57,167 bases of DNA from Anaerobutyricum stercoris (GCA_019116455.1 DXBR01000107.1:1-57167); one strand, 5' to 3'; counted from the first letter of the stretch, positions 40,853-49,590 are shown. The notes: a model not told the origin generated them from the sequence alone. A program made the numbers and translations.

Positions 40853-42076
40853 TTACTCTTTCCGCCGCAGCAGCCAGCCTTCTGCCAGCGGTTCGCCGAA
40901 ATCAATCCATATCTCCTGCTTTGGATGCGGAGCGGATTCCACCGGCTGTCGGTTCTCATCCTCCAGAGCCAGAACCCTCCGCTGCAGGTTTGTCCCATCC
41001 GGAAGCATGATCTCAATCTCTTCCCCGACAGAAAATTTATTTCTCTGATATATTTTTACAAAACCTCTCTCATCTGTCTCCTGAACGATACCGATGTAGG
41101 TGTATTCCTTGATGTAGGTGTTGGCGTCGTATATCTGGGCGTTCTCGTCGGTCTTTCCGTAATAGAATCCTGTAGTAAACTGCCGGTAGGTGCATTTGGC
41201 AATCTCTTCCCGGTAGTAATCAAGATTCTGACGGTAGAGCTCCGGCGACTTACGGTAATCGTCGATGGCTCTCCGGTAAGTTCTTGTCACCGCCGCCACA
41301 TAAAGGGCCGTCTTCATTCTCCCTTCAATCTTAAAACTGTCCACACCCGCCTCAATGAGATCCGGCACGTGTTCGATCATGCACAAGTCCTTGGAATTAA
41401 AAATATAAGTTCCTCTTTCATTTTCTTCTACCGGCAGAAACTCTCCCGGACGACTCTCCTCCATGACGTAATATTTCCAGCGGCATGGATGAGTACAGGC
41501 GCCCATGTTGGCGTTACGCCCCGTAAAATAATTACTGAGCAGGCATCTTCCGGAATGTGAAATACACATGGCGCCGTGAACAAATGCCTCGATCTCCATA
41601 TCTTCCGGAATGTGAGCCCGGATCTCTCCGAGCTCCCTGAGGGACAGTTCTCTCGCCGCCACCACGCGGCTGGCACCCTGCGCATACCAGAAATTATACG
41701 TGGCGTAGTTGGTGCTGTTGGCCTGGGTGCTGATATGCACCTCGATCTCCGGACAAACCTCTCTGGCGATAGTAAACACACCCGGATCAGAGATAATAAG
41801 GGCGTCTGGCTCCATCTCTCTTAATTCCGTGAAATACTCCCGGATTCCTTCCAGATCCTCGTTATGTGCCACAATATTTGCGGTGATATATACTTTTACC
41901 CCCCGGCTATGGGCAAATCGAATCCCCTCGGCCATATCCTCTTTTGGAAAATTCTTAGCCTTTGCCCGCAGCCCGTACATTTCTCCTCCGATGTATACCG
42001 CGTCTGCCCCGTACAGGACGGCGGCCTTTAACACTTCCAGGCTGCTTGCAGGTATCAGTAATTCTGTATCTCTCAT
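40853..42076 (-). CDS. trhP: U32-family protein, TrhP-like tRNA hydroxylase
   Basis: The 407 residues have the U32 peptidase fold: ELLIPASSLEVLKAAVLYGADAVY is its opening in part, and the signature EAFVHGAMCISHSGRCLLSNY near residue 162 carries the conserved cysteines, with CTHPCRWKY after. U32 proteins are annotated as peptidases, but YhbU/YrrO-like members (TrhP) make 5-hydroxyuridine in the tRNA wobble position. The next upstream gene is a TrmR-like methyltransferase, which acts on the same base in B. subtilis, so the tRNA role is well supported by context. Only one TrhP gene is present here. Confidence 0.85.
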   Translation of the reverse strand: MRDTELLIPASSLEVLKAAVLYGADAVYIGGEMYGLRAKAKNFPKEDMAEGIRFAHSRGVKVYITANIVAHNEDLEGIREYFTELREMEPDALIISDPGVFTIAREVCPEIEVHISTQANSTNYATYNFWYAQGASRVVAARELSLRELGEIRAHIPEDMEIEAFVHGAMCISHSGRCLLSNYFTGRNANMGACTHPCRWKYYVMEESRPGEFLPVEENERGTYIFNSKDLCMIEHVPDLIEAGVDSFKIEGRMKTALYVAAVTRTYRRAIDDYRKSPELYRQNLDYYREEIAKCTYRQFTTGFYYGKTDENAQIYDANTYIKEYTYIGIVQETDERGFVKIYQRNKFSVGEEIEIMLPDGTNLQRRVLALEDENRQPVESAPHPKQEIWIDFGEPLAEGWLLRRKE

Positions 42077-42161
42077 GTTATCCTCCGTTTTCAGTCCACT
42101 GCCGCAAAGGCAGTCCGCTGTATCACTGTGTAACTTTTTCTTACTGCCAAACTATGGCAGA

Positions 42162-42803
42162 TCACTTCTTCACACTGATGGTCATACCGTCTCCTGTCTC
42201 CAGTATGACGGTGTCCAATGTATCATTATGCGTCAGAGCAAACAAATATTCCCGCATCCGGCTGTGGATAGTATGGTTCCTTCTGCGGATTCCATATCTG
42301 GATTCAAAAATATCCCCGTCCTGGAGCACATTATCCGAGACGAGAACGCCGCCCTGCGGCAGCAGCCGCAGCACATCCGGAAGGAAATGGATATATTGCC
42401 CCTTGGCAGCGTCCATAAAGATAAAATCATAGCTGCCATCAAGCTCTTTGAGCCACCGGGCAGCATCTCCTTCCAGGAGCGTGATCTGTTCCTCCATTCC
42501 CGCCATGGCAATATTGGCCTTCGCCCGCTCTATGCGCGGCGGATAATTCTCTATGGTGGTAATTTTTGTGGCGGGAGAAGTATTTTCACCCATAAAAACC
42601 GAAGAAAATCCTATGGCTGCGCCAACTTCTAGAATCTTCTCCGGTTTTTTCATCTGCAATAATATTTTCAGTAACTCCCGGGTCTCTCTCCGAATTACAG
42701 GAACTCGATCCCTGACAGCCTCTGCCTCAATGGCCTTTAAGCTGTCTGAACCTCTGTCCACACTGAAAGAACGGATAAAATCCAGGACACGTTCTCTGTC
42801 CAT
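42162..42803 (-). CDS. trmR: SAM-dependent O-methyltransferase, TrmR-like
   Basis: The 213 residues show a class I Rossmann methyltransferase: motif I LEVGAAIGFSSVFM near residue 58, motif II TTIENYPPRIERA near 82, and the metal-binding IFMDAAKGQYIHF near 128 and VLVSDNVL near 155. It belongs to the catechol-type O-methyltransferase group of B. subtilis YrrM/TrmR, which makes 5-methoxyuridine from 5-hydroxyuridine in tRNA. The start at 42803 has AGGAGG seven bases upstream and overlaps the stop of the MltG-like gene; the TrhP-like gene follows at 86 bases. Confidence 0.88.
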   Translation of the reverse strand: MDRERVLDFIRSFSVDRGSDSLKAIEAEAVRDRVPVIRRETRELLKILLQMKKPEKILEVGAAIGFSSVFMGENTSPATKITTIENYPPRIERAKANIAMAGMEEQITLLEGDAARWLKELDGSYDFIFMDAAKGQYIHFLPDVLRLLPQGGVLVSDNVLQDGDIFESRYGIRRRNHTIHSRMREYLFALTHNDTLDTVILETGDGMTISVKK

Positions 42804-43171
42804 CACTCTTCCTCCTGCTCTCCTATATGCGTCAGCGTGGCAAGTATCTCTGACGGCCTCTGGGCAGAGTTTATCACATATTCACCCGGCTGGATATTTT
42901 GATACCCTTCAGAACACCTGAGGGCTGCCGCAAAAATATAGGCATTCTCAATGATATCCTTGCCGGCCAGATCACGTCCAATCTCCATCAGAGATTCATC
43001 TTCCGTTACCGTAAGAACCATCTCCTTTGCCACCTCCGGGCTGTCCTTCGCCCTGTCAGAAAAAATCTGATACCCGATCTGCCGCATCTGCACAAACAAA
43101 TAAACAAGAAGGAGCCCAATAAAAATGTAGAATAAGGTCTTCACTATAATCCGAATGACTTTGTTCGCCAT
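42803..43171 (-). CDS. Short MltG-like membrane protein without the catalytic domain
   Basis: The 122 residues have one membrane helix (about residues 8-28) and a small LysM-like subdomain (LTVTEDESLMEIGRDLAGKDII, ...QPGEYVI) like the N-terminal part of MltG (YceG/YrrL). The MltG lytic-transglycosylase domain with its catalytic glutamate is absent, and the frame ends cleanly. In B. subtilis mltG lies in the same position before trmR, so this is a shortened version, not a random protein. A longer start at 43252 is open, but 43171 has AAGGAG eight bases upstream. Confidence 0.75.
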   Translation of the reverse strand: MANKVIRIIVKTLFYIFIGLLLVYLFVQMRQIGYQIFSDRAKDSPEVAKEMVLTVTEDESLMEIGRDLAGKDIIENAYIFAAALRCSEGYQNIQPGEYVINSAQRPSEILATLTHIGEQEEE

Positions 43172-43279
43172 AATATCAGCTCCTTCCCGTATCTTTTCCT
43201 TTTTGTCCTTTGCATCGCCGACAGTCAGCCGGCCGCCATGCTTCCGGTACATCGACCGGATTCCTTCTGCATGGTTTCT

Positions 43280-43666
43280 CTATTCTTCTTCCATATAAGA
43301 TATATCAAGGTCTATCGCACCGTACAGCACATCATAAACCTCCCGAAGCATCCTGCACACTGCCTGTTCCGAACTCAGAAAATCCATGACCACGGACTCC
43401 ATGAGGATATTCTTATACTGCTTCTGCAGCTCTTCTGTCTTATCATCGTAATCTGCGGCATCATCCTGTACCTGCAGCTCAAGATTCTTTCTTCTGAATC
43501 CGTTTAGCTCTTTATAGAGCTCCGGCCGTGCTTTCAGCTTCTCAAGGCTCTGACAGTAATTCCGATAGCTCTCTGTCTCTTTCAAAAGGACTGTCAAATC
43601 TTTGGTCTTATCCAGAATTTCTGTCAATTCCGAAAATGTTCCCTTGTCTTTTTCTTCTGTTCCCAT
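43280..43666 (-). CDS. YlbF/YmcA-family protein
   Basis: The 128 residues are helical and acidic, with the YlbF pattern of two long helices (SYRNYCQSLEKLKARPELYKELN and so on) and a VMDFLSSEQAVCRMLREVYDVLYGAI end. In B. subtilis YlbF and YmcA (RicF, RicA) help control RNA processing by RNase Y and biofilm and sporulation decisions. Here the gene lies 12 bases after the RNase J gene, so a role in RNA turnover is plausible. Confidence 0.75.
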   Translation of the reverse strand: MGTEEKDKGTFSELTEILDKTKDLTVLLKETESYRNYCQSLEKLKARPELYKELNGFRRKNLELQVQDDAADYDDKTEELQKQYKNILMESVVMDFLSSEQAVCRMLREVYDVLYGAIDLDISYMEEE

Positions 43667-43678
43667 GGGTCTGTGCCT

Positions 43679-45343
43679 TTACACCTCCATGATAATCGGA
43701 AGAATCATCGGACTTCTCTTCATCTTCTTCCAGATGAAATCTCCGAGATCATCCCGGATAGCTGTCTTTATCCGAGACCAGTCCGTTATATTTTTCTTGC
43801 TGCAATGATCAAGCGTATCTCTCACGACATTCCTTGCCGCCTCCATGAGCTGCTCATTCTCTCTCACATAGACAAAGCCTCTGGATACAATATCCGGGCC
43901 GGCCAGCAGCATATTGTTGTAACGATCCAGTGTCACTACCACGATAAACAGACCATTCTGCGACAAATGCTGTCTGTCACGCAGCACAATGTTGCCGACA
44001 TCTCCAACACCCAGTCCATCCACCAGAATGCCCTGCGCAGGCACTCTGCCGACTACAGCTGCCTTTTCTTCTGAAATGGAAAGTACATCTCCCGACTGAA
44101 GAATGATGACATTTTCTTTTGGAATACCCATCTCCACAGCCAGATCTTTATGTCTTTTTAAATGGCGGTACTCCCCATGGATCGGAATGGAATACTTTGG
44201 CTTTGTCAGGGTATAAAGGAGCTTGATCTCTTCCTGGCAGGCGTGTCCTGATACGTGAGTATCCTGGAAAATGACGCTGGCGCCCTTTTTGGCCAGTTCA
44301 TTCATTACCTTGGATACGGCCTTCTCATTGCCCGGTATCGGATGGGAGCTGAAAATGATCACGTCTCCCGGTTTGATCGACACCTTTCTGTGGGTAGAGG
44401 CTGCCATCCGGCTCAGTGCCGCCATGGTCTCTCCCTGACTTCCTGTTGTGATGAGTACAATCTGTTCGTCTACATAATTCCGCATCTCCTCAATGCCTAT
44501 GAGGGTGTTTTCCGGAATCTTTATATATCCAAGTTCTGCGGCGGTGGAGATGGTGTTGACCATACTCCTTCCTTCCACCACTACTTTTTTGCCGTATTTA
44601 CAGGCACAGTTGATAATCTGCTGTACCCGGTCCACATTAGACGCAAAAGTCGCGACAATAATTCTGTGGCCGCTGTTCTCATCAAAAAGGTGGTTGAGGG
44701 TTCTTCCCACCGTCCTCTCTGACGGCGTATATCCTTCCCGCTCCACGTTGGTGCTCTCGCACATAAGCGCCAGCACACCTTTTTTCCCGAGCTCAGCAAA
44801 CCGTCCCAGGTCAATGGCGTCGCCGAAAACCGGCGTGTAGTCAATCTTAAAATCTCCTGTGTGTACAATGATGCCAGCCGGAGTATAGATTGCCAGCGCT
44901 GCCGCATCACTGATACTGTGATTTGTCTTTATAAATTCAATACGAAAACATCCCAGATTGATGGATTGTCCGTGCTTGACAACTTTTCTTCTGGTACTTC
45001 TTAAAAGATTATGTTCTTTTAATTTATTTTCAATCAGGCCCATCGTGAGCTTCGTCGCATAGACAGGCATGTTCAGTTGCTTTAACGCATAGGGAATGGC
45101 GCCGATGTGGTCCTCATGTCCATGGGTGATGACAAGCCCCTTCACCTTTGACGCATTCTCCTTCAAATACGTAATGTCCGGTATCACTAAATCTATTCCT
45201 AACATCTCTTCGTCCGGAAAAGCCAGACCGCAGTCTACCACGATGATACTGTCTTCATACTCAAATGCGGTAATATTCATGCCAATCTGCTCTAATCCTC
45301 CGAGAGGTATTATTTTTACCGACTGATTTCCCGTTGCTTTCAA
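43679..45343 (-). CDS. rnj: Ribonuclease J
   Basis: The 554 residues form a metallo-beta-lactamase/beta-CASP RNase that acts as 5'-3' exonuclease and endonuclease in mRNA decay and rRNA maturation. Motifs are HGHEDHIGAIPY near residue 73 (zinc ligands), HTGDFKIDYTP near 161, the beta-CASP FASNVDRVQQII near 229 and the late HVSGHACQEE near 363. The start is a TTG with GGAGG seven bases upstream. The gene lies between a DUF1292 gene and ylbF in a housekeeping run. Confidence 0.94.
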   Translation of the reverse strand: MKATGNQSVKIIPLGGLEQIGMNITAFEYEDSIIVVDCGLAFPDEEMLGIDLVIPDITYLKENASKVKGLVITHGHEDHIGAIPYALKQLNMPVYATKLTMGLIENKLKEHNLLRSTRRKVVKHGQSINLGCFRIEFIKTNHSISDAAALAIYTPAGIIVHTGDFKIDYTPVFGDAIDLGRFAELGKKGVLALMCESTNVEREGYTPSERTVGRTLNHLFDENSGHRIIVATFASNVDRVQQIINCACKYGKKVVVEGRSMVNTISTAAELGYIKIPENTLIGIEEMRNYVDEQIVLITTGSQGETMAALSRMAASTHRKVSIKPGDVIIFSSHPIPGNEKAVSKVMNELAKKGASVIFQDTHVSGHACQEEIKLLYTLTKPKYSIPIHGEYRHLKRHKDLAVEMGIPKENVIILQSGDVLSISEEKAAVVGRVPAQGILVDGLGVGDVGNIVLRDRQHLSQNGLFIVVVTLDRYNNMLLAGPDIVSRGFVYVRENEQLMEAARNVVRDTLDHCSKKNITDWSRIKTAIRDDLGDFIWKKMKRSPMILPIIMEV

Positions 45344-45477
45344 GTTACTACCTCCGTTCTACATCTCTTTCAAAAAAGCAGAACGAACCAGTCAGTCCGG
45401 TGTCCGCAGCAAAAGTCCATATTTTATTTTCCATTATAATATAATCTCCGGGTCCTGCTGCCACATCCGGAGACTCG

Positions 45478-45765
45478 TTATTCTGCCTCCAAATCCATAT
45501 CTTCGATCAACTGTTCAAATATTTTGAAAACCGCTGAAAGTTCCGCCTCATCTTCCACCATCTCGTAGGTCTTCATGCCATCTTCCTCGGCACTCTCCTT
45601 CATAATATAAACAAGAGTCTCTTCCTCATCATCTCCCGCAGACTCATCCAAATCATCGGATACAAGAAGATAATTCACTCCGTTTATCCTGGTCTGTTCT
45701 ATGACGCAGAATTCGATTTCCAAACCGTCGTCCGTCAGAAATGGAATACTCTCATATTTTTTCAT
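45478..45765 (-). CDS. DUF1292 (YrzB-like) small acidic protein
   Basis: The 95 residues have the DUF1292 pattern: FLTDDGLEIEFCVIEQTRINGVNYLLVSDDLD near the N-terminus (seen in part), a stretch of acidic residues, then YIMKESAEEDG. The function of this family is unknown. B. subtilis yrzB holds the same place after ruvX. The start at 45765 has GAGAGG upstream; a longer frame to 45867 lacks a ribosome site. Confidence 0.88.
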   Translation of the reverse strand: MKKYESIPFLTDDGLEIEFCVIEQTRINGVNYLLVSDDLDESAGDDEEETLVYIMKESAEEDGMKTYEMVEDEAELSAVFKIFEQLIEDMDLEAE

Positions 45766-45796
45766 TCCAACCTCTCTCTTCCGTTCTGCCGACCTG

Positions 45797-46237
45797 TCAC
45801 TGTTTATCCGGAACCGGATGGGAATCCATATAACTTTGCAAAATGAGTGCTGCCGCCATCCAGTCAATCCTTTCCTTGCGATACTCTCTTCTCACTCCAC
45901 CGCTCATAAGAATACGTTCTGACTCTATCGTCGTCAGCCTTTCATCCCATAATATGACCTCTAATCCTGTTCTACGTTCCAGCATTTCCCGAAACGCTGC
46001 TGTTTCATCCGCACGTTCGCCCAGTGTGTTGTTCATATTCTTTGGTAATCCAAGCACAATCTTTTCAACCTGATATTCTTCTATCAATGCCTCAATTCTT
46101 GCCAGTGTCTGCCTCAGTTTCTTACCGGACTTCCTGGTGATCGTCTCCACGCCCTGGGCCGTAATCCCCAGAGAATCGCTCACTGCGACGCCGACAGTCT
46201 TTGACCCGAAGTCCAGGCCCATCCATCGTTCTTTCAT
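45797..46237 (-). CDS. ruvX: RuvX/YqgF family Holliday-junction resolvase-like protein
   Basis: The 146 residues have the RNase H-like fold: GLDFGSKTVGVAVSD near residue 7 (metal-binding Asp), IVLGLPKNMNNTLGER near 61 and VILWDERLTTIES near 92. The family acts on rRNA precursor processing and perhaps on Holliday junctions. It follows ireB by one base, so translation is coupled. The same order occurs in many Firmicutes. Confidence 0.92.
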   Translation of the reverse strand: MKERWMGLDFGSKTVGVAVSDSLGITAQGVETITRKSGKKLRQTLARIEALIEEYQVEKIVLGLPKNMNNTLGERADETAAFREMLERRTGLEVILWDERLTTIESERILMSGGVRREYRKERIDWMAAALILQSYMDSHPVPDKQ

Positions 46238-46238
46238 A

Positions 46239-46496
46239 TCACTTCAACTGAGTATCAATATAGTTCTCAAATAAAACTTCCAGAATCTCGTCTCGTTCTA
46301 CTTTCATAATCAGGCTTCTGGCATTCTTATGACTGGTAATATACGTCGGGTCTCCGGACATAATATAACCCACGATCTGATTAATCGGATTATATCCTTT
46401 TTCTTTCAGGGCTTCATAAACATCCTTTAAAATAGACGCAACGTCATATTCCTTTTCTTTGACCACCTGAAAAAACTGTGTATTATTTCTACCCAT
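46239..46496 (-). CDS. ireB: IreB-family regulatory phosphoprotein
   Basis: The 85 residues match the DUF965 family: VASILKDVYEALKEKGYNPINQIVGYIMSGDPTYITSHKNAR is its core, seen from about residue 20 to 60. In Enterococcus IreB is phosphorylated by the Ser/Thr kinase IreK and influences antibiotic tolerance. Its Thr-rich N-terminus (RNNTQFFQV) is the known phospho-site region. GGAGG lies close to the start. It starts the ireB-ruvX-yrzB run from the promoter at 46532-46560. Confidence 0.93.
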   Translation of the reverse strand: MGRNNTQFFQVVKEKEYDVASILKDVYEALKEKGYNPINQIVGYIMSGDPTYITSHKNARSLIMKVERDEILEVLFENYIDTQLK

Positions 46497-46531
46497 GTTA
46501 ACCTCCTTTTACAGATTTGCACTCATAAATC

Positions 46532-46560
46532 ATTCTACTATGAGTCCGGTTAAAATTCAA
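46532..46560 (-). promoter_or_regulatory. Promoter of the ireB operon
   Basis: TTGAAT (46555-46560), 17 bases, TAGAAT (46532-46537), reading leftward; the -35 box lies inside the end of mtaB. Confidence 0.65.
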
Positions 46561-47896
46561 TCGAAACTTTTCCATACAGTAAATTTTCATCCAAAAAACC
46601 TTGAATTTTTACAGCAACAATATGATTTTGTCGCAAAATTTCGGAATTTTCGTCAAAGTTCACTACAACTTTCACATAACGTTCCGTATGTCCCTGCATG
46701 TATTTTCTACCATTGATCTCGACCATTTCTTCCAGAAGAACTTTCTCTTTTCTTCCAATATACCATTGTTCAAAGTCTTTTTTGTGTCTTTCCGTCATAG
46801 CAAGAAGCACGGCCGAACGCTTTGTCTTGACATCTTCCGGCACCTGACCAGGCATCCTCTCTGCACGGGTGCCCTTACGCACAGAAAATTTGAAAATATG
46901 CATTTCATAGAGATTGATCTCCTCCAGATACGCCCGGGTCTTTTCAAATTCTTCTTCCGTCTCCCCGGCAAAACCTACGATCACATCGGTGGTGAGCGCA
47001 GGATGTTCAAAGGTATCGCGAAGAATTGCAAGTGCCTTTTTGTATTCTTCTGTGGTATACTTTCGGTTCATTCTTTTCAGCGTCTCATCGCACCCGCTCT
47101 GCAAGGACAGATGAAAATGAGGGCAGACCTTGCTGCATTTTTTCAGGCCCTGCGCAAATTCTTCCGTGATGATTCTTGGTTCCAGAGATCCCAGACGAAT
47201 TCGCTCAATGCCATCTATTTCCTGTACATTTTCTATTACTGCAAGCAGATCTGTTCTGTTTTCCTCCGGAAAATCCATACCGTAGGAACTCAAATGAATA
47301 CCGGTGAGGACCACCTCTTTGTAGCCTTCCCGGGCCAGCGCCCGGATCTCCCGGATGACATCCTCCGGCTGTTTGCTGCGGATACGCCCTCTCGTGTAAG
47401 GAATAATGCAGTAGGAACAAAACTGATTACAGCCGTCCTGTATTTTAATATATGCCCTTGTATGCTCGTTTATCTTGTGAATAGTAAGGGATTCATATTC
47501 ATTGGTGCATGAAATATCGAGTACTTCCGCCGTTTTCTCCCCTTTTTGGAAATATTCCTCAAGAATGCGGACAATATCCTTCTTTTTATTATTGCCAATC
47601 AGCACATCCGCGATTCCTTTTTCTTTCAACTCATTCTCCGCCGCCTGTACATAACATCCTGCCGCTACGACAACCGCATCGGGATTCTTCTTTCTGGCAC
47701 GATGAATCATCTGACGGCTCTTTCTGTCCGCCATATTGGTCACAGAGCAGGTATTGATGATGTAAACATCCGCCCGTTCTTTAAAATCAACGATATCGTA
47801 TCCCGCCGCTTCCAGCAGCTCCCGCATGGCGTCAGTTTCATACTGATTGACTTTGCAGCCGAGGGTCAGAAACGCCGCCTTCAATGATTCTGTCAA
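46550..47896 (-). CDS. mtaB: tRNA (N6-threonylcarbamoyladenosine37-C2)-methylthiotransferase
   Basis: This radical SAM enzyme adds a methylthio group to t6A37 in tRNAs that read ANN codons. The 448 residues have the three MTTase parts: an N-terminal domain with LGCKVNQYET near residue 12 and later cysteines (CSVTN, CYVQA), the radical SAM CNQFCSYC near 155, and a C-terminal TRAM domain. The start is a TTG with GGGAGG seven bases upstream. It ends just before the ireB promoter. Confidence 0.93.
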   Translation of the reverse strand: MTESLKAAFLTLGCKVNQYETDAMRELLEAAGYDIVDFKERADVYIINTCSVTNMADRKSRQMIHRARKKNPDAVVVAAGCYVQAAENELKEKGIADVLIGNNKKKDIVRILEEYFQKGEKTAEVLDISCTNEYESLTIHKINEHTRAYIKIQDGCNQFCSYCIIPYTRGRIRSKQPEDVIREIRALAREGYKEVVLTGIHLSSYGMDFPEENRTDLLAVIENVQEIDGIERIRLGSLEPRIITEEFAQGLKKCSKVCPHFHLSLQSGCDETLKRMNRKYTTEEYKKALAILRDTFEHPALTTDVIVGFAGETEEEFEKTRAYLEEINLYEMHIFKFSVRKGTRAERMPGQVPEDVKTKRSAVLLAMTERHKKDFEQWYIGRKEKVLLEEMVEINGRKYMQGHTERYVKVVVNFDENSEILRQNHIVAVKIQGFLDENLLYGKVSIEF

Positions 47897-47984
47897 TATA
47901 TCGCCTCCCTTTTGTCACTCCTTGACATAGCAAAAAAATCCCCGTCAATCTGCTGAAATATCCCCTGTTAAACCTGTCTTTCTA

Positions 47985-48013
47985 TTGACTTTTTTTCATG
48001 AAAAAGGTACTAT
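47985..48013 (+). promoter_or_regulatory. Promoter of the HPr-like gene
   Basis: TTGACT (47985-47990), 17 bases, TACTAT (48008-48013), about 44 bases ahead of the start codon. Confidence 0.65.
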
Positions 48014-48056
48014 TAATATAATAATTTTTTTAGAAAACCTGAGGAGGATATGTCCA

Positions 48057-48296
48057 ATGAAAACAGTGAAAATCTCTTTAAATTCTATCGATAAGGTTAA
48101 AACATTTGTGAACGTGATTAATCGATTTGACGCTGAGTTCGATTTAGTTTCCGGCCGTTACGTGATTGACGCCAAGTCCATCATGGGTATCTTCAGTCTG
48201 GATATTTCCAAACCAATTGATTTAAATATTCATAATGCCGACAACATGGACGAGATTATGGAACAGCTTCAGCCGTACATCGTTACAGAAGAATAA
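48057..48296 (+). CDS. HPr-like protein lacking the catalytic histidine
   Basis: The 79 residues align over the whole HPr fold: AKSIMGIFSLDISKP near residue 38 matches the conserved Ser-46 region (KSIMGVMSLG in HPr). The N-terminal active-site loop, normally GIHARPA with His-15, is replaced by SIDKVKT, so it cannot pass phosphate from enzyme I. Crh of Bacillus is similar in this respect. A role as a regulatory protein phosphorylated on Ser-46 by HPr kinase is inferred. The start at 48057 has GAGGAGG at 48041-48047. It is a single gene with its own promoter and terminator. Confidence 0.88.
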   Translation: MKTVKISLNSIDKVKTFVNVINRFDAEFDLVSGRYVIDAKSIMGIFSLDISKPIDLNIHNADNMDEIMEQLQPYIVTEE

Positions 48297-48320
48297 ATAT
48301 CTGATTTCGCAGGAAACAGT

Positions 48321-48353
48321 ATCCCGGAGCCAGAACGCTCCGGGATTTTTCTG
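48321..48353. terminator. Terminator of the HPr-like gene
   Basis: ATCCCGGAGC pairs perfectly with GCTCCGGGAT around a 6-base loop, followed by TTTTT. It may also serve the convergent thiI gene. Confidence 0.85.
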
Positions 48354-48386
48354 TTCTGTAATGCATGGCAAAAAATCTGATTATAA

Positions 48387-49577
48387 TTAATGCGCGTGAA
48401 TCTTAACCACTTCTTCTGTCTCTATGGCAGTCTTTAACAGCTCATCAATGCAATCGTCAAGCTTCCTCTCGGACTTCTTGATGACGTCAAGCCGCGGCTT
48501 TGTCACCGGATGCTTCGCCACAAAGATAGTACAGCAGTCCTCGTACGGCAGGATGGACGTCTCGTAAGTGCCGATGCGCTCTGAAAGTTCCACGATATCC
48601 TGCTTGTCCATACCGATACACGGACGGAACACCGGCATCTCGCAGACCTCGTTGGTCACATAGAGACTCTGCATGGTCTGACTTGCCACCTGACCGATGC
48701 TCTCGCCGGTCACCAGGGCAAGACAGCCGCTCTCTTTCGCAAAGTGTTCTGCAATCTTCATCATATAACGGCGCATGATAATGGTCAGCTCATCGTGCGG
48801 GCATTTCTCATAAATGGCCATCTGAATATCCGTAAAGTTTACGATATGCAGGGTGATCGGCCCCGTATAGCGTGCAATGAGCTTCGCCAGGTCCACCACC
48901 TTCTGTTTCGCTCTCTCGCTGGTATACGGCGGCGCATGGAAATAGGTCGCCTCCAGGCTCACACCTCTCTTGGAGATCATGTAGCCTGCCACAGGACTGT
49001 CGATGCCGCCGGAAAGCAGCAGCATGGCTCTTCCGCCGGTACCCACCGGCATGCCGCCCGGTCCCGGAATCTCATCGGAATAAATGTACACCTTATCCCG
49101 GATCTCCACCGTAAGCAGCACATCCGGTTCCCGCACGTTGACATGCAGGCCGTCCGCTTCGTACCGCTCCAAAAGCTTCTCTCCCAGAAGAGCCGCCACG
49201 TCCATGGACTTGATCGGGTATTTCTTATCGGCTCTCCGTACATTTACCTTGAAGGAAAATGTGCGGTCCTCATACCGCTCTCCCACGTAATCGCAGACCA
49301 CCGCCGCGATATGGTCAAAATCTTTATTCTCTTCCACCACGATCGGGCAGATGCCGGCGATGCCGAATACCCGGGACAGTGCTTCCACCGCCTCGTCATA
49401 ATCATACTCTTCCAGGGCGTCCACAAAAATCCGTCCCGATTCCTTGCGGATACTGAACTCTCCCACCGGCTGCAGAGCGTAGCGCATCTGCTGAATGAGC
49501 GCATCCTCAAACCGGAACCGGTTCTTTCCCTTGACGCCGATCTCTGCATATTTAATCAGAAATGCTTTAAATTCCAT
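48387..49577 (-). CDS. thiI: tRNA 4-thiouridine synthase ThiI
   Basis: The enzyme makes 4-thiouridine at tRNA position 8 and can supply sulfur for thiazole. The 396 residues have an N-terminal ferredoxin-like and THUMP RNA-binding part (residues 1-165) and a PP-loop ATPase domain with LLSGGIDSPVAGYM near 180 and GESIGQVASQT near 285. The rhodanese domain of E. coli ThiI is absent, as in other Firmicutes, so sulfur comes from the adjacent desulfurase. The start at 49577 has AAGGAG eight bases upstream; a longer frame inside nifS is not used. It lies 13 bases after the desulfurase gene. Confidence 0.94.
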   Translation of the reverse strand: MEFKAFLIKYAEIGVKGKNRFRFEDALIQQMRYALQPVGEFSIRKESGRIFVDALEEYDYDEAVEALSRVFGIAGICPIVVEENKDFDHIAAVVCDYVGERYEDRTFSFKVNVRRADKKYPIKSMDVAALLGEKLLERYEADGLHVNVREPDVLLTVEIRDKVYIYSDEIPGPGGMPVGTGGRAMLLLSGGIDSPVAGYMISKRGVSLEATYFHAPPYTSERAKQKVVDLAKLIARYTGPITLHIVNFTDIQMAIYEKCPHDELTIIMRRYMMKIAEHFAKESGCLALVTGESIGQVASQTMQSLYVTNEVCEMPVFRPCIGMDKQDIVELSERIGTYETSILPYEDCCTIFVAKHPVTKPRLDVIKKSERKLDDCIDELLKTAIETEEVVKIHAH

Positions 49578-49590
49578 AGTAATCTCCTTC

